A DNA stretch of 64,000 bases from Moniliophthora roreri (Eukaryota > Basidiomycota > Agaricomycetes > Agaricales > Marasmiaceae). Of this stretch, positions 45,384 to 56,076 are shown in pieces. The notes beneath the pieces were generated by a model. That model did not search any database and was not told the DNA's origin. It saw only the letters and a list, made by a program, of their open reading frames with translations. Location: NCBI GenBank assembly GCA_001466705.2, contig LATX02000182.1, forward strand, positions 558,001-622,000. The letters are read 5' to 3'. Both the position numbers and the translations under genes were made by a program. Position 1 is the first letter of the stretch. Every line of letters starts with the position of its first letter.

Positions 45384-45941
45384 ATGTTCGGGATCGGAAT
45401 ACTAGGTGTCGATGCCTTGATTCTCCTCAACGAACTCATGATCAATAAAAGGCTAACGAAAGTCAATAGTGTCCCGTTGAAGAAGACAAATTGGAATCCG
45501 TACAATGGAGAGGGTCCTCCCCCACCTCCACCGCCAAGGACAAACTCTCGAACAAAACCTAAAGAAGCTCCTCCTCTACCTCCACCTCCTCGTCGCACGC
45601 CATCAGCAGTGTCTGGGTCATCTACAGAATCAGGTACCCCAGCAGGATCGGGCCCGCCACCTATCATACGGTCGACTCGTCCACCTATGCCATCGCCGTC
45701 GTCATCGAACCAAGGTTCAACGCCTCCTCCCTTACCCGCTCGCAGAGGATCATCTAGCATGACGCCACCGCCATTACCGTCTCGAGCACCATCCTTTCAG
45801 CGTGAACCGATGATAGAGCACGAAGAGCCTGAAGACATGACCGAATTCAGTTGGGTGAATCTTTCGCAACGAGACAAAGAGGTGTTCTTTGGGTGGCTAG
45901 ATGAGTTTTTCGAGAGATCGTATGGGATAAAGACAAGTTGA
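45384..45941 (+). CDS. Proline-rich protein exon(s), SH3-ligand-like
   Basis: An open frame of 185 codons with several class-type polyproline clusters (E-G-P-P-P-P-P-P-P-R, P-P-L-P-P-P-P-R-R-T-P, P-P-P-L-P-A-R-R, P-P-P-L-P-S-R), followed by an acidic segment and F-S-W-V-N-L-S-Q-R-D-K-E-V-F-F-G-W-L-D-E-F-F. Such proline clusters bind SH3 and EVH1 domains in actin-associated proteins, so a cytoskeletal adaptor is plausible but not shown. The true start may be the segment V-P-L-K-K-T-N-W near 45470, since the residues before it look unrelated and a splice acceptor (CAATAG) precedes it. A downstream exon near 46050-46130 (G-K-Y-G-F-R-T-R-E-T-P-T-H-R-F-L) may belong to the same gene. Boundaries uncertain. 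Confidence 0.5.
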   Translation: MFGIGILGVDALILLNELMINKRLTKVNSVPLKKTNWNPYNGEGPPPPPPPRTNSRTKPKEAPPLPPPPRRTPSAVSGSSTESGTPAGSGPPPIIRSTRPPMPSPSSSNQGSTPPPLPARRGSSSMTPPPLPSRAPSFQREPMIEHEEPEDMTEFSWVNLSQRDKEVFFGWLDEFFERSYGIKTS

Positions 45942-46700
45942 TATGGCGTGGCTTGGGCTATACGGATGTTACGGTTAAGTGAGTGATACGTATTTGACTG
46001 GCTTTGTAATTTGATACTCTTCAATGGGAAAGCCGTTAACGCGGTGAAACAGCAGTCAGTGAAGACGTCAATGGAAAGTACGGATTCCGCACTCGCGAAA
46101 CTCCCACTCATCGATTCCTGCAGCACTTTATCAGAGAATGCGGCGGATGAGGAGAAACTGCGAGGACGTCAAGCGCGTCTGGCATGATGCCAACTCCTTG
46201 TACTTCGCCCAACCATTCCGGCCACTACTATCACCGGTCGAGCTGCAGTGCTTCTCGGCGTTATCACCCTCAGCTCTTCACCTGGTGCTACTATGCAATT
46301 GTTCACGTTATTCATCTGTGGATAGGGCATTTTAGTTCGGCGATATCACTGACTCCTGTTTCTCAAAATAAGGCTGGCGCCTTAGTTGCTAGGAACGGCT
46401 GCGGCGAGCCAGTCTCGACTCTCATATCACCAGAACTGGTTCAGATCCCAGATTTGACCGATGTTGCCGTTCCTACCTACCGTGACGGATGATTCGATTA
46501 GACCTTCAGTTCATAAACCGGATCGTGGAAATAGAGCCACAGGAAAAGATGATGGTGCAATCATCCTCGGTGTTGTCCTCATTGCTTCTGCCGTCTCAAC
46601 TAGCGCGTGACTGGAACGTCACTACCGTGAACTGTCTAAAAGTATTCCATCGCAAACCTAACAGAACCCTACAAACTAACTCGAGTGTTGCACACAAGAC
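45942..46700. other. Interval with possible 3' exon of the proline-rich gene
   Basis: 46050-46130 has a protein-like stretch that may continue the proline-rich gene. The rest holds only short ORFs. Confidence 0.35.
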
Positions 46701-47690
46701 ATGAGCAGAGAGAAACAAGAATCGACCACCCCTCTTGCAACGGATCAAGAGGAACTGCGGCGCATCCTTTTTTCGTTTCTGAAGGATTGCGGTAATCTAG
46801 GTTCTGACGCTACCAAGTGCAAGACCAGGATCTTGAAGAACTTTGCTATCATGAGGCATCTCTCTCCGCGGCTATCCAATGAAAGGGCGTGATTCCTTCC
46901 GTCCTTTCATATTTGTTTCATATATAGAGGCCTTCCCAAGGCAGTCAATGCATATCCTCACCTGAAGGATATAAAAGTTCCAGTCTTGATTGGCGTTCTT
47001 GATCTACTTGAACGTCCTCTGCCATGATCCGGATGCCGTATCTGAATTTAACGAAAGGTGCGTTATCCCTTCTCGTTTGACCTCCGGCCATTCATTCGTA
47101 CTCCAGACCGGCCACAGGAAAGGTCCAAAAGAATTTGATGCTGGATCATTTCGCTGCCTTGATCATAGAGTTCTCCCGACATTTTCCTCGCATCGCTTAC
47201 AACATTATGCTGTCTTCTATAACGAACTTGGCGACAGCCTTAGTGCTGGAGAAAGAAAGTGAAGGAATCACGGTTTTGCTTCACTTCCGATCTGATTATT
47301 GCGCTTCTAGTCTCACGATGATATTCAGATTTGCAGAGGTTGAGGTATCCAACTATGGCTCGAGGGATGTCTGGCGCTTCAGAAGCCTCTGCTCTTGCTA
47401 TCTTTCCTTCCTGCGTTCCGGTCACCACTTCTATTCAAGCTCTTCCTGAACTTGTAGTTTTCACTACTGACGGGGAAGTGCGATATCATCCTTATTACTT
47501 CAGCAATGGTTCACTGACTCTTGACAGTGATATTCTTTCCTTCTATAAAGAAGAGTGCGATGGGGAAGACGTGAACAGACTTACGCTGCTTTCGTGGTGT
47601 TTGGGTAACCTACGCTTGAAGCGTTACAGCGCTTTGTAGACGAAGCGATTGTGGCACATGATGGATCACAGATCCCTGCGGTGCGTACTG
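46701..47690 (+). pseudogene. Trichodiene-synthase-like (Tri5-family) sesquiterpene synthase, disrupted
   Basis: Fragments in family order on the plus strand: an N-terminal helix (46701 onward), V-N-A-Y-P-H-L-K-D-I, then D-P-D-A-V-S-E-F-N-E-R, M-L-D-H-F-A-A-L-I, A-L-V-L-E-K-E, M-S-G-A-S-E-A-S-A-L-A-I-F-P, D-I-L-S-F-Y-K-E-E and a final helix V-D-E-A-I-V-A-H-D. These match the class I terpene cyclase fold of trichodiene-synthase-like enzymes common in mushrooms, with the S-F-Y-K-E-E part of the metal-binding NSE motif. The frame changes at least three times where plausible introns do not fix it: near 46985-46992, between about 47455 and the intron at 47478-47527, and near 47590-47620. The aspartate-rich motif region is also atypical (H-D-P-D-A). 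I read it as an inactive copy; sequencing indels are the alternative. A C-terminus could not be identified. Confidence 0.7.
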
Positions 47691-48606
47691 ACTTCCAATG
47701 GACCTCTGGGGACAACTGATGCGAATCAACCAACAGGCTACCGTCGATGGAGTCCCTCGATTGGACCAAAATTCCACCTGGGTGACCTTGCGTTATCCTT
47801 CTCGTTCAAATGGGTTCTGAACTTCGGGTACGGAAAGGTGTGTAGTACAGGCTATATAACCCAGCAGTGGTCTGATGAAAAAACAGATGTCTTTGAAATG
47901 GAGATTGTGATGAATAGCTTGTTTATGGGTTGCGCGACCTACACTACTTCAGGACTGGAACACGATAAGAGATGCTCTCGGCTAAGCAAGAAAGCAACCA
48001 ACGTTTGATGAACACCGGCCCGGCCAGGTTTATGCAAGTCATAGAAGATACTGTACCTCGCGGCTCCTCGATACTGGCTGGTTCCGTGGCTTCATACTAT
48101 TTATAGAACAGCCTTCTTCATTTAGTGTGGAACTCGGTCTGCGCATCTTGATTCTCAATGGCCTGTCAGACACTTTAGCTTTGAGGGCAGTACCATTAGT
48201 GTAAAATAGAATGCTCTGGTAATGATAATATACTTGCCTTCTTCCTGATGGGTGTTGATGACTATTTGATGAGCTGCAACAGCAATTTCCTCCAATGCCT
48301 CGTTATCTTGGGCTCGTTCCCGCCAGCGGGACCCCTGGCCCACAAGCAGCAAAGTTGGGTATCTTAGCGTTGACTAGCATGTTCTGACCATCTCCATCAC
48401 CAGTTTCTCTACGTGGCTAGACCTTCCATAGTTTGCAATCCACGGGTCACCTAAAGCACATATAATCCATATATCTTTGAATAAAGAGACTTGAGCCAGC
48501 TAGATGAACAAGAACATGACGGTCGAAATTGGGCGCTTATGCTTATATAAGCTGGACGGGCCGAACAGTGTCCACCAAATTCGACACTCCATTTCGGACC
48601 GCCATC
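47691..48606. other. Interval upstream of COA1
   Basis: Short ORFs only. May contain the decayed 3' end of the terpene synthase remnant and the promoter of COA1. Confidence 0.35.
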
Positions 48607-49395
48607 ATGCTCGCGGTCAGCAGAACTTGGAGAAATTCTCAGCCAGTATCACGCAACATTTCAAGGGCATTTTCTGCAACGACCGTATCATCGACTTTTG
48701 CACCTCCTCCATCGAATGAACCCCCTACAACGACCCTTTACTCCGGTACATCTCAACCGAGGCCGTATTCTGCATATCACCCTCCTCCAAGACCGAAGCG
48801 CGATTTGCCTAGGCTTCCTGTACGTATTATAACCACCTTTTTGACCTCCACCTCACTCAAGTTTACTTACAGCGAAGATGGCCTTTTGTGTTGGCGTTCT
48901 CTGCTATTGGAGTAGCGGGCTGGGCAGTGTTCATGACAATAGTCACAAATCAGGAGAAAATGTCGAGCTCGGTCTTTAAGCAAGTTATGAGATCTTCAAG
49001 GAGCGATCCAAAGTTGAAGGAGGTGTTGGGCGACGCTATTCGACCCCAACCTGAGTGGTGGTTGAATGGTGACCCCAATATCACGGGACATGTGCGTGTA
49101 TTGTGTATAACTCAAGATGTTCTGGCTCACGCTATCATAACTTTCCACTGATAGATCAGTACTATGCAGGGGAATGTGGATATGAGTTTCAGGATTAGGG
49201 GATCCAAAGGTTCTGGAACAGTCTATTTCACGAGCATCCGGAAGGAAAAGGGCGTGCCTTTCACCATCCGTATGTTTCGTTATTGTCATCGTCTCATGCT
49301 TCAGCTCTGACTGTTTACTCTTGGTAGTACGATTCAAGGTTATTGCAGATGATGGAACCATTGTACACGTTGATTCAGAGCCTCATACTGTCTAG
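48607..49395 (+). CDS. COA1: Cytochrome c oxidase assembly protein COA1
   Basis: The ATG at 48607 is preferred over the in-frame upstream one because it begins a typical mitochondrial presequence (M-L-A-V-S-R-T-W-R-N-S-Q-P-V-S-R-N-I-S-R). A Pro-rich linker leads through an intron into R-R-W-P-F-V-L-A-F-S-A-I-G-V-A-G-W-A-V-F, the single inner-membrane helix, then T-N-Q-E-K-M-S-S-S-V, L-G-D-A-I-R-P-Q-P-E-W-W-L-N-G, M-Q-G-N-V-D-M-S-F-R-I-R-G, G-T-V-Y-F-T-S-I-R and R-F-K-V-I-A-D-D-G-T-I-V, the conserved Coa1 domain. Yeast Coa1 binds newly made Cox1 in the intermembrane space face of the inner membrane during complex IV assembly. Four exons; about 200 residues. Confidence 0.9.
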
Positions 49396-50256
49396 TCATA
49401 ATACATTGTATTACCCTCGGCCCTTTAGCAGTGAGTCGTTTCCCGTACCACAGTGGCTTCACGGTAACAATACTCGCGTAGGCTAAGACGTATAATATCA
49501 TTACCAGCGATGTAATATGGGAAAGTCACCTGAAATTGGCGCGCACAGCTTTTCACATGTACTGCCAGATGAAGTCACTCGATTCCGCGATTCCGTCGCG
49601 CTCCAACCACAGAGCCTATCCAATGCCATAGTATTTTCTGCGTGTGTATGTTGACCTCACACCCGCTTTCATCGACTCGTACGTATATGAGGTGGGGAAT
49701 ACTTGAGCTCCAGGCTTGGGAGGCCGAACCCTCGATACGTCGACTATGGTTCCTCTCCCAGCCTTCTGCGTCCCCATGCGACGTTCTCCGCAGTCCACTC
49801 GCTTCCCAGCGCTGGTGCCAACTGTCATTTTTCGAGGAATCGACTCCATCATAAATTCCCAGCTGCCGCTAGCTCCATGAGGAAGAAGTCTGGCCCGGCT
49901 CACTGACCATTCGATGCTGCCGGAGATATTGAATAATCATCGCTACCCAGAACTTTGAAATTGAAAGCGCGCTGCAAGCATTTCGAGTTGAGCCGACGGT
50001 CGCTAAGGACGCCGCACATTAGGTTCCCCTGCTTTGATTTGTATATGCCTTGTAGCCATGAATGTTGCGGGTTATATGTGGAGAGATATATGAATCACAA
50101 AAATATGCTGGCACTGAATTAATACAGGTGTACTATAAGGATCCTGAAAGACGAGAAGTATTGAGAGCCATTTTCAAACTTCGTGCGCCTTTCCCTGGCC
50201 ACTGTGCTCGTGTTGATTGGTGGTCGATACTGTAAGCCTGGCTGCAAATGGATCCT
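49396..50256. other. Interval between COA1 and the DUF6534 gene
   Basis: A 95-codon minus-strand ORF at 49616-49903 (basic, R-V-R-P-P-K-P-G-A-Q-V) could be a small gene, but no family was recognised. The rest is 3' flank. Confidence 0.35.
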
Positions 50257-52119
50257 TCAATAATGTAGTGCGTAAGCACTGGTTCTCGAACGTGAAGATT
50301 TACTAACTGGATCGCGGTCTGAGTATTCATTGCCTTCATCAGCCCTAATCGTTACGCGGGGCGTCATGGGTAGTGAAGGAAAGGTAATCACATTCTCCAT
50401 GCTCTTACGGACATGCTGGCGGACGTTGAGATTTGCGAGCAGCGTATTGCAATATCTGGCAAGTGGTGAGCGTCTCTTGCATCACTAATCTAGAAAGACT
50501 CACAGTCCGGTGAGGGGAATGTAGATACCGATCGCCAGGAAAGTTCCAGGATATGCGATCATCTTTTGAGGACGTCAGTGGTCATGACGCGGATTGCGAG
50601 CAAAAAAACCTACAATTGCGACAACAAAGAAGGCCAGCAGAGCTGTCCACAGTCCCGTGTTCACAGAGTAAATGGTCAAGCGAGATATCATTCGCTGTGT
50701 TCTACTGTGGCGTACTTAGCCCCCAGTATGATCGGACACTCACAAATGACTTACTGGGTCATACCCCCGACCATCGTCTTGCGGAGCAAGTAAACCATCG
50801 AAGTGGCGATGATGATGTCTGCGCAAGCTGCTGCAATCATCATCGTCAACCCAATGTCCTATGGAGAACTGTTAGTGTGTTTTGGAATCGGAATGCATTG
50901 CGATCATCTTACCGCCCCAAAGTTGCCCGGATTCAACAATTGATTGAGACTTGTACTCGGTAAAAAGCTTGACTAAAGTTGAATATCCTGCCATTCAAGC
51001 TTCGTGAGAGCACTAACCTGTAGCCGACAAACACTTGGAGCTACAACGTAAGTTGTAATACAGAACATTTCGCTGGGCATGACTTACGGCAAGCTGCCAC
51101 TGTGCGCGGAGAAGGGCTCTGATGAATTTCTGCAGGCTCTCATTCAATAAAGTCCTCACCGGTCTCAGTAACGATACACAACACCTAGATCCTATTGAGA
51201 CAATTCTTTCCTGGGGTATGAGAGACTCACCACAATAGCCGGAAAAATAATCTTTCTTTCACTTACTGCTTAATGGTACTAGTTAGTCACAGTCTAAACC
51301 TGCGACAGGATTAGAGGCTCGTACAGACGAATATCCGATATACAAAGAATAGCTGGATGGGAGCTGATACGAGTGCCTGTGAACAAATCGTGAGCATTTG
51401 TTAGCAGTGCACTATAGTAGACCACTAACGCCAAATAGAATCGACGTCTACGCCTCATTTATCGTCATCCTTTGGGATTTAGTCCAGAGCAAACTGAGAC
51501 TTACAATAAGTTCTCTGAGAGAAAATGAGATCAGAAATCATATTGATAGAGAGATACAAACATACGTGTTAACGTTGAAGATGCTCGTCGGATCTCCAAA
51601 GTGCACAATAAGAAGTCGATATGCTTGTGCTCGTATCAGCATATTAGATGAAAATCATCGTTGAAAATGCCTACAAAGAGTGATGAGTAGCGCCTGGTGA
51701 ACAGTGTCCATGATCCTGGAAATCTTTCAGAATATGCTTTTGAAGTTAGCTTGGAAGAATGCATTATACCAAGTCCAAGCAACCTAAAGAGGCGGACGAA
51801 ACTCGCAATGAGAATCGTGCAACACATTCCAGAATAAATCAAGATACTGACAAGAGATTTCAGAAGCCAGTGATCGCTCGGATAGCTAGAAGATGCCTCA
51901 GCGCAACATCAGAGAGAACTTTAGCGCGATGACATACGACTGAAAGTAGTAGAGGCTATTGGTAGGTTCGAGTCATTAGCGGTTAAATCAGCTATTAGTG
52001 AAGACTCACGTTTGTGAAAATTGTATACCCCAAAGAGCGGTGGATGCAAAGGTTGGCATGAGCTCTGCGCTGTAAGTCCTTTCAATGAATCCGGGAGGGA
52101 GCTCGATGGCGAACGCCAT
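50257..52119 (-). CDS. DUF6534-type seven-helix membrane protein
   Basis: Many small exons from an ATG at 52119 (M-A-F-A-I-E-L-P-P-G-F-I-E-R-T-Y) to a stop at 50257. Recognisable blocks in order: L-M-P-T-F-A-S-T-A-L-W-G-I-Q-F in helix 1, Y-Y-F-Q-S-Y-P-S-D-H-W-L-L-K, L-D-T-V-H-Q-A-L-L-I-T, Y-R-L-L-I-V-H-F-G-D-P, A-P-I-Q-L-F-F-V-Y-R-I-F-V, M-I-A-A-A-C-A-D-I-I-I-A-T-S-M-V-Y-L-L-R, I-Y-S-V-N-T-G-L-W-T-A, and Y-I-P-L-T-G-L-Y-C-N-T-L-L-A-N-L-N-V-R. This is the layout of the DUF6534 family, expanded in Agaricomycetes, with seven predicted helices and a hydrophilic C-tail. The function is unknown. Exact intron positions were not all fixed. Confidence 0.8.
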
Positions 52120-52543
52120 ACTGGGGGACAATAAATCAAGCTACAGTCCTTTAACAAGGGTCGCATTCGTATTATATGGTGTTTGTAATAACGTGGTATC
52201 ATTCTGGGTAAGACGTCCGTTCAAAATCGTGGTCTGTGGAGTAGGAGTACCCTTACCACCCGCAAATACCGAATGGCCCGAACCATCATGATTAAAGAGT
52301 GGAATTTGAAATGACAATGTCGAAACACGAGACTATAGGCGATGCTTTTCTACCCAAGAACGCGCAATGTCGGGGAAAGATCATTCCGTGCGTTGATAGT
52401 CAAGAGCCGTATTGTGAGCCTTGGGGAACACGGGCGCAGATGCAAATTTCCCGCGGATCTTTCGGTTCAATACGCCGTTGTTACGTTGCTGTAACTAAGG
52501 ACATCTACGATATCTACCTCCAGTCTCCGTCTCTAGTTCACAA

Positions 52544-54395
52544 CTATGACTCCCCTTCCGCCTTCTTATCTTGCTTAGCATCTTCCTCGTAACCCTCAAC
52601 TTTCATGTCATTCAGTCCAAGCACCTCATTCTGTTCCCAAGTCCTATCATATGTTTCGATCGTCATTGCCGGGTCAGGGTCCGGTGCGTACAAGTTTTGA
52701 ATATAAGAATTGGCAAGAGGATCATCGAGAATGACAGTGAACGGATGAGCGCCGGATTTGACCTAATAAACACGTCAGACCGTCGCATAATATGATAACG
52801 GAAGGCAACTCACGTCCTTGAGCTTACCAAGGAATTTGACAAACTTGTTTCGTTCTTCCTCTTCGGAAGCGTCGCTATCACCACCACGTACGACTTTCTC
52901 GGAGAGCTCTTCGTACACTTGCTCCAGGATGCCTTCGAGGGTAGTGAATCGACCGCCAAGCGTTCCGTGAGTTAGAACGAAGTCGATTTCAGGTATAGTG
53001 AGCCCAGCTGTTTCAGACTAGTGCAGTAACACAATCAAATGGAGAAGGGGTGAGAAGGGTTCGTAACGACAGTACCTTCAGAATGTCCCGACTCAAATCA
53101 TCTTTATCTTCGACTTTGAGAGTGATTTTCTTCCCCTGTTCCGAAATAGCTGCACCCGATTTGACTTCGTTATCACGGTATCCGCATCTGTCGCAATTCG
53201 TGGACATGATCAGGACATCCTGCGGGTGAAGAAGGTGAATATTGAATGTTAAAGCTAAAGATCTAGAGCAAAGAACACGTGCCTTGAAATAAGGAATGTT
53301 GACTTTCTTCATTAGCGTATCGAGAGGGTGGCCACAACTCGAACAGGTGCCGTGGAAGACGAATATCTCTTCATTAGTGCCTTCTGCACCTCCTCCAATC
53401 TCAGAGTCGTCGTCTTCGCCACTGCTGTCGAGCGAGACAGTTGCTCTACCCTGGGCAGCACCTAAGCTTGGTAGGCATGAATGAAAAATGCAGAAGATGA
53501 ATACGGAACATACTCGAAGCTTCATCAGGTGCAGCGGCCAAGCCCAAAGCGACATTTTGCTCCAGCGTTCTTGGGTACGTTCGCATATTCCACTTCGGAT
53601 CAGATATGCTACCAATAAACTCAATCCAAGAGTTTCCTGCCGGATCATCCAGTTTCACGGTGAATGCAGGCATAGGTAGATCTCTTTGAGACGCCTTTCC
53701 CACTTCAACTAGCTTCGTCTCATCATTTTCATCCTCCTCATCCTCCTCATCACCCAGAATTTCCTTGAGTTTTTCAATGAGAGCCTGCAGCTTTTCGTAC
53801 GTTGTTGGATCCTGATATTTACGTAGAGGTTGATCGATGTTGAGATCAGCGACAACGTCACGAATGAGACCTTCGACAGTCGTGAGTTGGCCTTGGGAAG
53901 TTGCAGGTAGTGTTAACTCGAATTCAGGAATTTGGATGGAACAGCTAGGAGATCGGACGATTTGTCTATCAAGGTCAGAACGGGCCAGAATACGGGTGGT
54001 ATAAATCGTTCCTTCCGCTGACCATTAGTCAGTAAAATTTCCCAAGATTTCAGCCTGAGATGCGCACGTCGAATAGTCCCGGCAGATTGAATCTCATTAT
54101 TTGTTGCCCCGCAGTGTTCACACCGGAAAGACATGACAATGATTTCGCGGAAATACGGGATAGATGTAAGCATCATTCGTGTTATGCCCTACTAATGAGA
54201 ATTAGACACTTTTTCATGCATTCAGAATTGAGTGCATACCTGCTTGCCACACTTCATGCATAGTGATTCAATCTCCTGCAAAGGTCTCTCCTCATCCTCC
54301 TTGCTTTCCGCTGCAGCTGGGATATCCTCCAGCCTGTCTGCTTGCTCTGCGAGTTTGCCGATGGCGGGAAAGAGTTCTTCCTTTTGTTCAGTCAT
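52544..54395 (-). CDS. ZPR1: ZPR1 zinc-finger protein (eEF1A chaperone)
   Basis: Two ZPR1 modules in tandem, each a four-cysteine zinc finger followed by a jelly-roll-like domain. Module 1: [34 protein letters not shown]; module 2: [35 protein letters not shown]. Both jelly-rolls end in D-D-P-A-G-N-S-W-I and [10 protein letters not shown] blocks. ZPR1 helps fold eEF1A and is essential in yeast. The linker between the modules is Ser/Asp/Glu-rich, and a Glu/Asp run near 53730-53755 comes from a TCCTCATCC-type repeat. Start at 54395 ([10 protein letters not shown]); stop at 52544. Confidence 0.94.
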
Positions 54396-54781
54396 TTTGC
54401 GGATAAGACGTGTTGCCTGCGTAAACTGAAGGTAGAGGATGACTTGAGATGAGTGAAAAATTTAAGGCCCAATCGATCTAATACGCACGAATCATTTATC
54501 ATCAGCTCTCGAGTCAAGTTTCTAGCAACTTCTATGGCACCATTTCGTCCAACTACAGGCCGGTTTCATCAAGACAGGTATTGGTGAGTATAATCGTCCA
54601 TGAGGGGAATTTATGCTGATGAATCGAGTGAAAAAAAGATGGTCGAACTTTGTGGTTGAGCATACCAGGATGCTGGAGAAATTACCATATGTGGAATCAC
54701 CCGGACCACTGTCCGGCCATTGCCGAGTGCTGGAAGAGAAAAAAATCGACCCCATCGCTCGCCAACGTGTTCTTGACACTC

Positions 54782-55758
54782 ATGTCGCCGCCTATGGGGA
54801 ACTTTGACTGGTCCTCCATTATCAACACGTCGAAGACCTCCTTCTGGATTGCTCTAGGGGCTATAACGTTCAACCCCACGGCCTGGAATATCGTCGCTCG
54901 AAATGGTACGTGTCACATTTATTCCCCGCGTGGAGTGGTGAAATCAGTTCAGAACCAATGTCTCGTTGTCACGCAATCGAGATTCCAGACGGACGCTAAT
55001 TCCCCTCTTGCAGAGTACAGGAACAAGACTATAACGCGTATTTTCGGTGGGAATGCACGGTATGGATGCTACTTCCTCGCTGTGATGATTTTTTCTTTCG
55101 GACTCCTGAGAGATTCGATGTGCGTGTCAACTCTTTTCCTTTATCTCGCAAGAATAACATGGAACTTGGCAGATATCACAATGCCCTGCTGGAACAGCCA
55201 AAAATGGCACTACTCCCTGAACCATACATGAAAATTGTCCCAGCAGTTCTCGTCGGCCTTGGACAGCTCTTTGTTTTAACCTCGACCTGGGCTCTGGGTA
55301 TTACTGGTACATTCTTGGGAGACTATTTTGGAATCCTTATGGACCACAGGGTCGAAGGGTCCGTCTCTGTTCTGCTGTTTCTACCCATCTATGGCCTACA
55401 ACGGTTCTTCTGCAGATTCCCTTTCAACATTTTACGAGACCCGATGTATGTCGGAAGTACCATGACATTTGTTGGTGGTGCCCTCTTGTACGTATTTTGC
55501 GTCGCGGCTCTTACCACTTCCTACCACGCTGTTGACTCATTTCCATTTTATTCCCAGATATGAACGTCCCGCTGGCCTCATCGTGGCTTTGTACGTATAC
55601 ATCGTCTACATGATCGCGTTGCAATACGAAGGGTCAGTCTCTCTAGCCATTTTATATTCGTTATACCTCTGACGTTTGAATCCCGAAGACCATTCACGGA
55701 CATGATTTACTCGACACGCGCTAATGCCCAGAATTCTGCTTCCAAAAAGGAGCTATAG
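54782..55758 (+). CDS. OPI3: Phosphatidyl-N-methylethanolamine N-methyltransferase (OPI3 type)
   Basis: From M-S-P-P-M-G-N-F-D-W at 54782. Small introns separate the blocks S-F-W-I-A-L-G-A-I-T-F-N-P-T-A-W-N-I-V-A-R-N-E-Y-R, L-L-R-D-S-I-Y-H-N-A-L, V-G-L-G-Q-L-F-V-L-T-S-T-W-A-L-G-I-T-G-T-F-L-G-D-Y-F-G-I, P-F-N-I-L-R-D-P-M-Y-V-G-S-T, and Y-I-V-Y-M-I-A-L-Q-Y-E-G-P-F-T. These are the helices and SAM-binding G-L-G-Q and D-P-M-Y-x-G-S motifs of the phospholipid methyltransferase family; the enzyme performs the last two methylations from phosphatidylmonomethylethanolamine to phosphatidylcholine in the ER. The C-terminus K-K-E-L fits the KKXX ER-retrieval signal. Two introns use GTC-starting donors (near 55360 and 55632). 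Confidence 0.92.
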
Positions 55759-56076
55759 AGTTGCACGATTCATTACATACGAACGACATAGAGTATATAT
55801 TCAACATATTACTTGGAATAATCATTCATTCGTCTCATTTGCGCCACCTACTCTTGTATAGGCTAAGCTACGGCAAGGGTGGTATGATAACCACGCAACT
55901 AGTGGACTGGACGCAAGTTGAACGAACCGCGTCAGACAACGCAAATAATTCCTTCGTTTGCTTCATGTAGCTATGCTATGCTCTAAATCTAAAATGGTAC
56001 TGTTAATGGTACTGTTCAGGCTTGATGTACAGAGAAATACACAGTTCATGAGATTTACAGGTAAATACCTTGGTCA
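55759..56076. other. Short interval between convergent genes
   Basis: 3' flanks of the OPI3-type gene and the NRPS gene; a tandem repeat of TGGTACTGTT occurs near 55995-56020. Nothing else seen. Confidence 0.4.

Noticed and set aside
49616..49903. 95-codon minus-strand ORF between COA1 and the DUF6534 gene
   Set aside because: No family, no supporting exons or context; left as an unassigned ORF.
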